A DNA stretch of 45,452 bases, taken from assembly GCF_019219095.1 (NCBI RefSeq), contig NZ_JAHUWH010000029.1, forward strand, positions 1 through 45,452, in the 5' to 3' direction. The notes beneath the pieces were generated by a model. The model saw only the letters and a program-made list of their open reading frames with translations, ran no database searches and was not told the DNA's origin. Of the stretch, positions 36,449 to 43,378 are shown one piece after another. The stretch's first letter is position 1; each line of letters starts with the position of its first letter. Made by a program: the position numbers and the translations under genes. The stretch is from Acidovorax sp. sic0104. GTDB taxonomy: Bacteria; Pseudomonadota; Gammaproteobacteria; Burkholderiales; Burkholderiaceae_C.

Positions 36449-36778
36449 GCGTGCCTTGTCTTGCCGGTCGCGCCAGGTCAAGCATGCCCGGCGTGGCCCG
36501 CGCTGCGGCCCGGCTCGCCGCTTGGAGCGGGCGGCAGGACGCAGGGTCGTTGGTCAGGGGCAGTGAGTGCCACCACGCACGCTTGGCGGCCCGGCAGCGG
36601 GTCGTGGACTGCGGCCGCGTTCCGCGGGGCCTCCTGGGCCGTGCCGAAGAGCCGCCCAGGCACGCAGCGCCCGGCGCCTGGGCATCCAGCGCGGCACCGC
36701 AGTAGGTGCGGTAGTCGTCGGGCTGCAGGCACTGCTGGAGCCTTTGGTGTTGTCCTGAGACGCCCGCGGTAGGCGTCT
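36449..36778. other. 330 bp without a convincing gene, between rhlE and apaH ends
   Basis: No gene with a start, ribosome site and recognisable product was found. On the minus strand a stretch reading CLQPDDYRTYCGAALDA and ACLGGSSARP in one open frame has Cys spacing that looks protein-like, but it has no start codon outside apaH and runs on as unstructured Arg/Ala sequence. GACGCC-N7-GGCGTC (36761-36779) abuts the apaH stop and could be a transcript-end hairpin, though without a T-run. Confidence 0.35.
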
Positions 36779-37624
36779 TCAGGCGCCGGGCGCCTGGGCC
36801 TGCTCGCAGTGCACCTGCAGCAGTTCGCGGTCGGCCAGCGTGGCGCCAAAGCGTACCGCGCTCAGGCAGCCCCCCCACACGCAGCCCGTATCGAGCCCGA
36901 GCAGGTCGCTGCGATTGAGCCCGCCCAGGGTGGACCAGTGGCCGAACGCGATCAACGTGCCTGCGGTGCGGCGGCCTGGTGCCTCGAACCAGGGCAACAG
37001 GCCGTCGGGCGCGGCGCTTGCGCTCTCGCTGCTTTCGAAATCCATGGCGCCCTGCGGCGAGCAAAAGCGCAGCCGCGTGAGGGCGTTCACGATCACGCGC
37101 AGGCGGTCCTCGCCCGCGAGGCTGTCGTCCCACCGGTCGGGGGTGTTGCCGTACATCGCCTGCAGGAAGTGGGGCAGGCCGGGCCCGCGCAGCACGGCCG
37201 CTATTTCGTCGGCGCGCGCCAGCGTGTCGGCGGCGGACCATGCGGGCAGCACGCCCGCATGCACCATCAGCAGCCGCTCGCCCGCGTGCTCGTGCGCGAG
37301 GGCCAGTGGCTGTTCGCATACCCACCGCAAAAGAGCATCGCGGTCGCTGGCCTCCAGCACGGTGGCCAGCGTGTCGCGTTTCGATGGCTTGCGCACCCCG
37401 TGGGCAGCAGCCAGCAGATGAAGGTCGTGGTTGCCCAGCAGGCTGCGCAGGGCGCCGTCATTTGCGATGCAGCGGCGCAGCACGGCGGCCGAGTCGGGTC
37501 CGCGGTTGACCAGGTCGCCCAGCAGATACACGGTGTCGCGGCTGGCAGAAAACCCAATCTCGTCGAGCAGGCGGCCCAGTGCGCTGTCGCAGCCCTGGAT
37601 ATCGCCGATGCAGTAAAGCGCCAT
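36779..37624 (-). CDS. apaH: Symmetrical bis(5'-nucleosyl)-tetraphosphatase
   Basis: A 281-residue phosphoesterase (E. coli ApaH 280-282) that splits Ap4A into two ADP. Seen: MALYCIGDIQGC, VYLLGDLVNRGPDS, LLGNHDLHLLAAA, LMVHAGVLPAWS, MYGNTPDRWDDSL, FGHWSTLGGL and GLDTGCVWGGCLSA, giving the metal-binding Asp, Asn and His set. The start is the ATG at 37622-37624. Ribosome site not obvious. It is divergent from the H-NS-like gene and convergent with rhlE. Confidence 0.96.
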   Translation of the reverse strand: MALYCIGDIQGCDSALGRLLDEIGFSASRDTVYLLGDLVNRGPDSAAVLRRCIANDGALRSLLGNHDLHLLAAAHGVRKPSKRDTLATVLEASDRDALLRWVCEQPLALAHEHAGERLLMVHAGVLPAWSAADTLARADEIAAVLRGPGLPHFLQAMYGNTPDRWDDSLAGEDRLRVIVNALTRLRFCSPQGAMDFESSESASAAPDGLLPWFEAPGRRTAGTLIAFGHWSTLGGLNRSDLLGLDTGCVWGGCLSAVRFGATLADRELLQVHCEQAQAPGA

Positions 37625-38012
37625 GGTGGAATTCTTGTGATGGAAGGCGGTGATTCTCGGTGGATTCCAGGCTCTGCCGTACGCATATGTGCACCGGCCA
37701 GCGCCCTTATGTGTGGGCAATTTGCATCGGTCGCCGATTGCCGCGAAAGCCGTGAGCGATGCAGCACAACAGGTGTGCAGCTTTCACCGGACCGATATTC
37801 ACTATTTACACGCAGTGCGCCCCTGGTTCACAAAAGGCATCGCACGCGGCGGTCCGGCCATCCGCACGGTGATAGTGGGACCTGTCCTACAAATGCTGTG
37901 CGGTTTAATCCGACATTGAAAAATAGGATCTTTGGGGCGCGGTGAACCGTGCAGCAGAAAATATTCCTATAATCGCGCCTGTCATTCACCCTTACTCCCA
38001 AATCCTGACACC
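37625..38012 (+). promoter_or_regulatory. Divergent control region apaH / H-NS-like gene, with perfect -10 box
   Basis: A 388-bp AT-richer region without a gene. TATAAT at 37968-37973 lies 40 bp before the H-NS-like ATG and is a perfect -10. The -35 is weak (GTGAACC near 37942-37948, spacing about 19). CACTAT (about 37800) and ATAGTG (about 37873) form a distant inverted repeat. High expression of the H-NS-like gene from this promoter is expected. Confidence 0.55.
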
Positions 38013-38321
38013 ATGACTACCAGCTACAAAGAACTCCTGAAGCAACGCGAAGCCCTCGAACAGCAAATCAACGAAGCGCGACGCAGCGAATTGTCGAGCG
38101 CTGTGGCCCAGGTGCGTTCGCTGGTGGCTGAATATGGCCTGACGGCGCAGGACGTGTTCCCTTCCGGCCGGGGCGCTGGCAAGGGTGGGGCCCGCAGCTC
38201 TACGGCTGGCACCAAGGTGGCACCCAAGTACCGCAACCCAGCCACCGGTGAAACCTGGACAGGCCGTGGCAAGGCTCCCAAGTGGATCCAGAACGAAAAC
38301 CGTGACAAGTTTGCAATCTGA
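38013..38321 (+). CDS. H-NS-family nucleoid protein
   Basis: A 102-residue DNA-binding protein. The N-terminal half is a coiled-coil oligomerisation segment (YKELLKQREALEQQINEARR, VAQVRSLVAEYGL). The C-terminal half carries the H-NS-type DNA-binding core KYRNPATGETWTGRGKAPKW with the TWTGRG motif. Beta-proteobacterial relatives (BpH3-like) have the same short layout. It binds AT-rich DNA and silences transcription. The start at 38013 follows a perfect -10 box by 40 bp and is followed by a strong terminator, so the gene is a single unit. Confidence 0.92.
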   Translation: MTTSYKELLKQREALEQQINEARRSELSSAVAQVRSLVAEYGLTAQDVFPSGRGAGKGGARSSTAGTKVAPKYRNPATGETWTGRGKAPKWIQNENRDKFAI

Positions 38322-38356
38322 TTCAGGTCTGGCGCAGTGAGCGTATTCCGGATGGT

Positions 38357-38386
38357 AAAAAAGCCCGCTGCACGCGGGCCTTTTTT
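38357..38386. terminator. Strong bidirectional intrinsic terminator
   Basis: AAAAAA then GCCCGC-N5-GCGGGC then a C and TTTTTT. The A-run and T-run on either side make it work for the H-NS-like gene on the plus strand, and it can also stop transcription arriving from the XRE gene on the minus strand. It begins 35 bp after the H-NS-like stop. The 230 bp to the XRE gene hold nothing recognised. Confidence 0.9.
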
Positions 38387-38618
38387 ATGGTCTGTTAATC
38401 CCCTTGATGGTGCATGCTGATTTGCTGAAAGCCGCAGTTTTCAAAGCCAGGTTCTCGCGGCACGGGTTGTCCACGCCTGCAGTCGTGTGGAGTACTTTGC
38501 AAAAGCCGGCACCGTTGGGTCGAGCGTGTTGCCGATAATTAGGTGGAAACCCTTGTCGTTGTACGCCGGGTTTTGTGGAACTTCGCCTGGCGTGCGGTGT
38601 GGCAATGGCCTGCGCGAT

Positions 38619-39500
38619 TCAATCCGGCTTGTTTTGCGCAGCCATCCCGCGCAGCACCTGCGCCGTGAAATCGTCCGCCGGAAAGAACGACTCCACGGCC
38701 AGTTCCTGCAAAGTCACATCGACCGGCGTTCCGAATATCGTGGTGGTGCTGATGAGGGAGAGCATGCCGTGGCGGCTTTCAAAGCAGAACGGCATTACCA
38801 CGCCCAGCATTTCACCGGGCAGCACGGTGGTTTGGGCCCCCGCGGGCTCGGGATATTCGAGCAACTCCGCCTGCAGCGCGATCAGCGCCGGATCGGCCGT
38901 GGCATGGATCTGCTGGCGCAGCCGTTCGAACAGGTGGGCGCGCCACTGAGCCAGGTTGGCGATGCGCGCCGCGAGCCCGTCGGGGTGCAGGCTGAGGCGA
39001 AAGACGTTGATCGGCGGCGCCAGCAACTCGGGCGCCACATGGTCTGCCAGCAGTGTCTGGGCTGCGCGGTTGGCGGCCACGACGTTCCAGCAGCGGTCCA
39101 GCGCAATGGCTGGACAGGGCTCGTGGCCTTTGAGCACCAGCTCGACCGCCTGGCGGGCCGCCGCCAGGGCTGGGTCGTCCAGAGCGCGTTCGCGGTACAT
39201 GGGCGCGTAGCCGGCCGCCACCAGCAAGGCGTTGCGCTCCCGCAGGGGCACCGCCAGGCGCTCGCACAGGCGCAGCACCATGTCCCGGCTGGGGTTGGTG
39301 CGCCCGGTTTCCATGAAGCTCACATGCCGTGTGGAAATGTCCGCCTCGTCGGCCAGTTCCAGCTGGCTCAGGTGGCGCTGCTGGCGCCACGTGCGCAGGT
39401 GGTCGCCGAATGACGCGGGCCCCGCGGGCCCCGCTGGCGCCGAGCGGTGGGGCAGGGCGGGGCGGGGAGTGCGGTGCGATGGAATGGAGGGGGAGGTCAT
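38619..39500 (-). CDS. XRE-family regulator with MmyB-like ligand-binding domain
   Basis: A 293-residue regulator. An N-terminal helix-turn-helix (FGDHLRTWRQQRHLSQLELA, ISTRHVSFMETGRTNPSRDM) spans about residues 30-85. It is followed by the MmyB-like domain (ALDRCWNVVAANRAAQTLL, APPINVFRLSLHPDGLA, FCFESRHGMLSLISTTTIFG, DVTLQELAVESFFPADD), thought to bind a small hydrophobic ligand. The start is the ATG at 39498-39500; an ATG three codons earlier is possible. It is divergent from a small membrane protein gene 122 bp away, a common layout for a regulator and its target. Confidence 0.92.
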   Translation of the reverse strand: MTSPSIPSHRTPRPALPHRSAPAGPAGPASFGDHLRTWRQQRHLSQLELADEADISTRHVSFMETGRTNPSRDMVLRLCERLAVPLRERNALLVAAGYAPMYRERALDDPALAAARQAVELVLKGHEPCPAIALDRCWNVVAANRAAQTLLADHVAPELLAPPINVFRLSLHPDGLAARIANLAQWRAHLFERLRQQIHATADPALIALQAELLEYPEPAGAQTTVLPGEMLGVVMPFCFESRHGMLSLISTTTIFGTPVDVTLQELAVESFFPADDFTAQVLRGMAAQNKPD

Positions 39501-39622
39501 GGGGCACATCCTAGGTTGAAACGGCGCGCAGGCCATTACCTGCCAGGTCATCGACGGTGTGTGTCATGCCGGGAACGATGGAGGCCTGTTCTTCATTTTT
39601 TCAACCCGCCAAGGAGCCTTCC

Positions 39623-40030
39623 ATGTTCAACCTGCTGTCCTCCCCCCGATTCCTGCGTGCCGTGGTCTGGTTCGATGCTTTCACAGGTGTCCTGCTCGGC
39701 GCCTTGCACCTGCTGCTCACGGCGCAGTTGGCCGAATGGCTGGGTCTGCCCGCAGGGCTGCTGCAGGCCACTGGCGCAATGCTGCTGGTGTACGCCGCGC
39801 TGGCCACGGCGATTGCGCGGTCCGAGCCCATGCCCCGTGGCTGGCTGTGGGTGCTGATCGTGGGCAACTTCGCCTGGGCGCTGGCCAGCCTGGGGCTGCT
39901 GCTGGGCTCCACACTGGCACCGACGCTGCTCGGTCAGGCCTACTTGCTGGTGCATGTGGTGTCCGTGGCCATGCTGGCCGAGCTGCAGTGGTGGGGTATG
40001 CGCCGCCTGTCGACCTGGGCTGCTGCATAG
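39623..40030 (+). CDS. Small four-helix membrane protein, unknown function
   Basis: A 135-residue protein with four predicted membrane helices: VVWFDAFTGVLLGALHLLL, LLQATGAMLLVYAALATAIA, LWVLIVGNFAWALASLGLLL and LLGQAYLLVHVVSVAMLAEL. Asp in helix 1, Asn in helix 3 and His in helix 4 are polar residues inside the membrane and may matter for function. AAGGAG lies 6 nt before the ATG at 39623, a strong site. It is divergent from the XRE regulator and may be its main target. No family recognised. Confidence 0.8.
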   Translation: MFNLLSSPRFLRAVVWFDAFTGVLLGALHLLLTAQLAEWLGLPAGLLQATGAMLLVYAALATAIARSEPMPRGWLWVLIVGNFAWALASLGLLLGSTLAPTLLGQAYLLVHVVSVAMLAELQWWGMRRLSTWAAA

Positions 40031-40042
40031 TGCACACTATTC

Positions 40043-40108
40043 GGTTGCTATTAAATATATAGCTGTCGGCGCTTTGCCAGAAAGCGGTGGCGGCTATTTT
40101 TGCTTGAA
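40043..40108 (+). repeat. Dispersed palindromic element, copy E
   Basis: It starts GGTTGCTATTAAATATATAG, continues CTGTCGGCGC, has the stem GCTTT-N5-AAAGC and ends GGCGGCTATTTTTGCTTGA. It lies 12 bp after the membrane protein stop and upstream of acnA. Copy F inside acnA is close to it at the left end (23 of the first 28 bases by eye). Confidence 0.85.
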
Positions 40109-40168
40109 GTCGGGGGAGTAGAGGGGCACGCCATGGGCCGGTGCGGTCCCGCCGCGCTGCTCGGGCAA

Positions 40169-40230
40169 GCCCCCACGATTGCACCGTCACGTGGGGCTGA
40201 CAGAATAGACCTGTTGCGTAAAAAAACAGG
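40169..40230 (+). promoter_or_regulatory. Inverted repeats in the acnA leader
   Basis: GCCCCCAC (ending 40176) and GTGGGGC (40191-40197) form an interrupted repeat with a 14-bp spacer, 43-70 bp before the acnA ATG. Closer in, CCTGT (40210-40214) can pair with ACAGG (40226-40230) across an A-rich loop, and the second arm is part of the AGGAG ribosome site. The first could be an operator; the second could limit translation. Both are inference from symmetry only. Confidence 0.35.
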
Positions 40231-40238
40231 AGTTCGCC

Positions 40239-43229
40239 ATGGCCTCATCGCCCAAGCCGCCAGCCACCTCGACGTTCCGCCCCGCCAGCCGCCCCACGGG
40301 CCGCTCCGCTTCCCCCACCCCGCCACGCCACGCGTTTGCCAGCACGCTCAAGAGCTTTACCACGGCATCAGGCAAGGAGGGCAGGTTCTATTCGCTGCCA
40401 GCGCTGGCCAAGCAGTTCCCGCAGGTCAGCCGCCTGCCCGTGTCCCTGCGCATCGTGCTTGAATCGGTGCTGCGCAACTGCGATGGCCGCAAGGTGACGG
40501 CCGAGCATGTGCACCAGCTGGCGCACTGGGCGCCGAATGCCGAGCGCAAGGACGAGATCCCCTTCGTTGTCTCGCGTGTGGTGCTGCAGGACTTCACCGG
40601 CGTGCCGCTGCTGGCCGACCTGGCCGCCATGCGCAGCGTGGCCGCGCGGCTGGGCAAGAATCCCAAGAAGATCGAGCCGCTGGTGCCGGTGGACCTGGTG
40701 GTGGACCACTCGATCATGATCGACTACTACGGCAAGAAGAATTCGCTCGACCTGAACATGAAGCTCGAGTTCCAGCGCAACCGCGAGCGCTACGAGTTCA
40801 TGAAATGGGGCATGCAGGCCTTCGACACCTTCGGCGTGGTGCCTCCGGGGTTCGGCATCGTGCACCAGGTGAACCTGGAGTACCTGGCGCGCGGCGTGCA
40901 CAAGACGCAAGAGGGCGTCCACTATCCCGACACCCTGGTGGGCACCGACAGCCACACCACCATGATCAACGGGATCGGCGTGGTGGGCTGGGGCGTGGGC
41001 GGCATCGAGGCCGAGGCCGCCATGCTGGGCCAGCCGGTGTATTTCCTCACGCCCGACGTGGTGGGCTTCGAACTCACGGGCCAGCTGCGCGAGGGCGTGA
41101 CCGCCACCGACCTGGTGCTCACGGTCACCGAGATCCTGCGCCAGCACAAGGTGGTGGGCAAGTTTGTCGAGTTCTTCGGCGAGGGCACGCGCACCCTGTC
41201 GCTGCCCGACCGTGCCACCATCGGCAACATGGCGCCCGAGTACGGCGCCACCATGGGGTTCTTCCCGGTCGATGAGAAGACCATCGACTACTTCCAGGGC
41301 ACGGGCCGCACCAAGGCCGAGATCGAAGCCTTCGAGGCGTACTTCCGCGCGCAGGGCCTTTTCGGCGTGCCGCTCGCGGGAGAGATCGACTACTCGCAGG
41401 TCGTGCGCCTGAACCTGGGCGACGTCACCCCCAGCCTGGCCGGTCCCAAGCGCCCGCAGGACCGCATCGAGCTGGGTCAGGTCAGCCGCCAGTTCGCCGA
41501 TTTGTTCAGCAAGCCCGCCGCCGGCAACGGCTTCAACCGCCCGGCCGAGCTGCTGCACACGCGCCACCATGTGCGCCCCGCCGATGCGCCGGCGGAGCCC
41601 GTGGCGCCGGCAGAGAAGCCGGCGCCTTCGGGCGGGCCGCGCTTTCTGGTGGAGATGGAGCACAACAAGCCCACGCTGGCCGCCGCGCGCGCCGAGGTGC
41701 CCGCGCAGCAGGCCAGCCAGAGCGGCGATGTGACGATCGGCAACGGCGACGTGCTGATCGCCGCCATCACCAGCTGCACCAACACCAGCAACCCCAGTGT
41801 GCTGCTGGCGGCAGGCCTGCTGGCCAAGAAGGCGGTGGAGGCGGGGCTCAAGGTCAAGCCGCACATCAAGACCTCGCTCGCACCGGGCTCGCGCATCGTC
41901 ACCGAGTACCTCACCCAGACCGGCCTGCTGCCCTATCTGGAAAAGCTGGGCTTTGCGCTCGCGGGCTATGGCTGCACCACCTGCATCGGCAATGCGGGCG
42001 ACCTCACGCCCGAACTCAACGATGTGATCACCAGCAACGACCTGGTGTGCGCGGCCGTTCTGTCCGGCAACCGCAACTTTGAGGCGCGCATCCACCCCAA
42101 CCTCAAGGCGAACTTCCTGGCCAGCCCGCCGCTGGTGGTGGCCTACGCCATCGCCGGCACCGTGCTCAAGGACCTGATGACCGAACCCGTGGGCAAGGGC
42201 AAGGGCGGGCGCGATATCTACCTGGGCGACATCTGGCCCACCAGCGAAGAGATCCACCAGCTGATGAAGTTCGCGATGAACGGCAAGGCCTTCCGCGAGA
42301 ACTACGCCAAGGTGGCCTCCGAGCCCGGCAAGCTGTGGGAGAAGATTCGGGGCGTCTCCGGCACCACCTACACCTGGCCTGCCAGCACCTACATCGCCGA
42401 GCCGCCCTTCTTTGCGCAGTTTGCTATAGAAAATGAAGCTGTCGGCGCAAGCCCATCGGTTGCCGGAGGCCAAAAGAGTGCCCCGCTGCCGTCCGTGCTG
42501 GGGGCACGCATCATGGCGCTGTTCGGCGACTCCATCACCACCGACCACATCTCGCCCGCAGGCTCCATCAAGGCCACCTCGCCCGCAGGGCAGTGGCTGC
42601 AGCTCAACGGCGTGCAGAAGACCGACTTCAACAGCTATGGCGCGCGGCGCGGCAACCACGATGTGATGATGCGCGGCACCTTTGCCAACGTGCGCATCAA
42701 GAACCTCATGATCCCGCCCGGCGCCGACGGCTCGCGCGAGGAGGGCGGCGTGACCCTGTTCCAGAACGAAGGTCCGCTGCAGGGCGAGAAGATGTTCATC
42801 TTCGACGCCGCCATGCAGTACATCGCACAGAAGACGCCCACGGTGATCTTCGCCGGCGAGGAGTACGGCACCGGCTCCAGCCGCGACTGGGCGGCCAAAG
42901 GGACGCAGTTGCTGGGCATCAAGGCCGTGGTGGCGCGCAGCTTCGAGCGCATCCACCGCTCCAACCTGGTGGGCATGGGCGTGCTGCCGCTGCAGTTCAA
43001 GGCGGGGCAGTCCTGGGAGACCCTGGGCCTGACGGGCAATGAAGAGATCGACGTCGTGCCCGATCCAGCGCTCGCCCCGCAGAGCGACGCGCAACTGGTG
43101 ATCCGCCGCGCCGATGGCTCGCGCGAAGAGGTCATGGTCACGCTGCGCATCGACACGCCGATCGAAGTCGACTACTACCAGGCGGGCGGCATCCTGCCGT
43201 TCGTGTTGCGCCAACTGCTGCAGGGTTGA
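40239..43229 (+). CDS. acnA: Aconitate hydratase A
   Basis: A 996-residue citrate-cycle enzyme converting citrate to isocitrate via a [4Fe-4S] cluster. Cluster Cys are in ITSCTNTSNP and GYGCTTCIGN. Other family stretches are VDLVVDHSIMIDYYG, DTLVGTDSHTTMINGIGVVG, FGDSITTDHISPAGSI and EEYGTGSSRDWAAKG. It is about 100 residues longer than E. coli AcnA (891). Part of the excess is a Pro/Ala-rich stretch (about 446-468), part an N-terminal extension of about 30 residues, and part residues 728-748, which are encoded by the dispersed palindromic repeat just before the swivel domain. AGGAG lies 7 nt before the ATG. Confidence 0.97.
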   Translation: MASSPKPPATSTFRPASRPTGRSASPTPPRHAFASTLKSFTTASGKEGRFYSLPALAKQFPQVSRLPVSLRIVLESVLRNCDGRKVTAEHVHQLAHWAPNAERKDEIPFVVSRVVLQDFTGVPLLADLAAMRSVAARLGKNPKKIEPLVPVDLVVDHSIMIDYYGKKNSLDLNMKLEFQRNRERYEFMKWGMQAFDTFGVVPPGFGIVHQVNLEYLARGVHKTQEGVHYPDTLVGTDSHTTMINGIGVVGWGVGGIEAEAAMLGQPVYFLTPDVVGFELTGQLREGVTATDLVLTVTEILRQHKVVGKFVEFFGEGTRTLSLPDRATIGNMAPEYGATMGFFPVDEKTIDYFQGTGRTKAEIEAFEAYFRAQGLFGVPLAGEIDYSQVVRLNLGDVTPSLAGPKRPQDRIELGQVSRQFADLFSKPAAGNGFNRPAELLHTRHHVRPADAPAEPVAPAEKPAPSGGPRFLVEMEHNKPTLAAARAEVPAQQASQSGDVTIGNGDVLIAAITSCTNTSNPSVLLAAGLLAKKAVEAGLKVKPHIKTSLAPGSRIVTEYLTQTGLLPYLEKLGFALAGYGCTTCIGNAGDLTPELNDVITSNDLVCAAVLSGNRNFEARIHPNLKANFLASPPLVVAYAIAGTVLKDLMTEPVGKGKGGRDIYLGDIWPTSEEIHQLMKFAMNGKAFRENYAKVASEPGKLWEKIRGVSGTTYTWPASTYIAEPPFFAQFAIENEAVGASPSVAGGQKSAPLPSVLGARIMALFGDSITTDHISPAGSIKATSPAGQWLQLNGVQKTDFNSYGARRGNHDVMMRGTFANVRIKNLMIPPGADGSREEGGVTLFQNEGPLQGEKMFIFDAAMQYIAQKTPTVIFAGEEYGTGSSRDWAAKGTQLLGIKAVVARSFERIHRSNLVGMGVLPLQFKAGQSWETLGLTGNEEIDVVPDPALAPQSDAQLVIRRADGSREEVMVTLRIDTPIEVDYYQAGGILPFVLRQLLQG
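42421..42480 (+). repeat. Dispersed palindromic element, copy F (inside acnA)
   Basis: It begins TTGCTATAGAAAATGAAGC, continues CTGTCGGCGC, has a stem CGGCGCAA paired with TTGCCGG and ends GGAGGCCAAAAGAG. It is translated in frame as AcnA residues about 728-748, in the linker between the catalytic core and the swivel domain. Confidence 0.75.
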
Positions 43230-43378
43230 GGGCCAGGCCGCTGCGCCCTTGTCGGTCGCAGCGCCGCACACGCCCGACAGGCAAAGGCGGCCGCAAGGAT
43301 CCCGAGTGTCTTACTCATAGATACACTTGTGACGTGATGTAGAACTTTGTAGAAATACGCACGCCACATTCCCTGTCC

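Noticed and set aside
38487..38618. Possible short gene between the H-NS-like terminator and the XRE gene
   Set aside because: Open frames exist but lack a ribosome site or recognisable product, and the longest continues as the mirror of the XRE gene.
40368..43271. A 967-codon open frame on the minus strand opposite acnA
   Set aside because: Same mirror effect: low-complexity composition, no ribosome site, no domain, and a strong known gene on the other strand.
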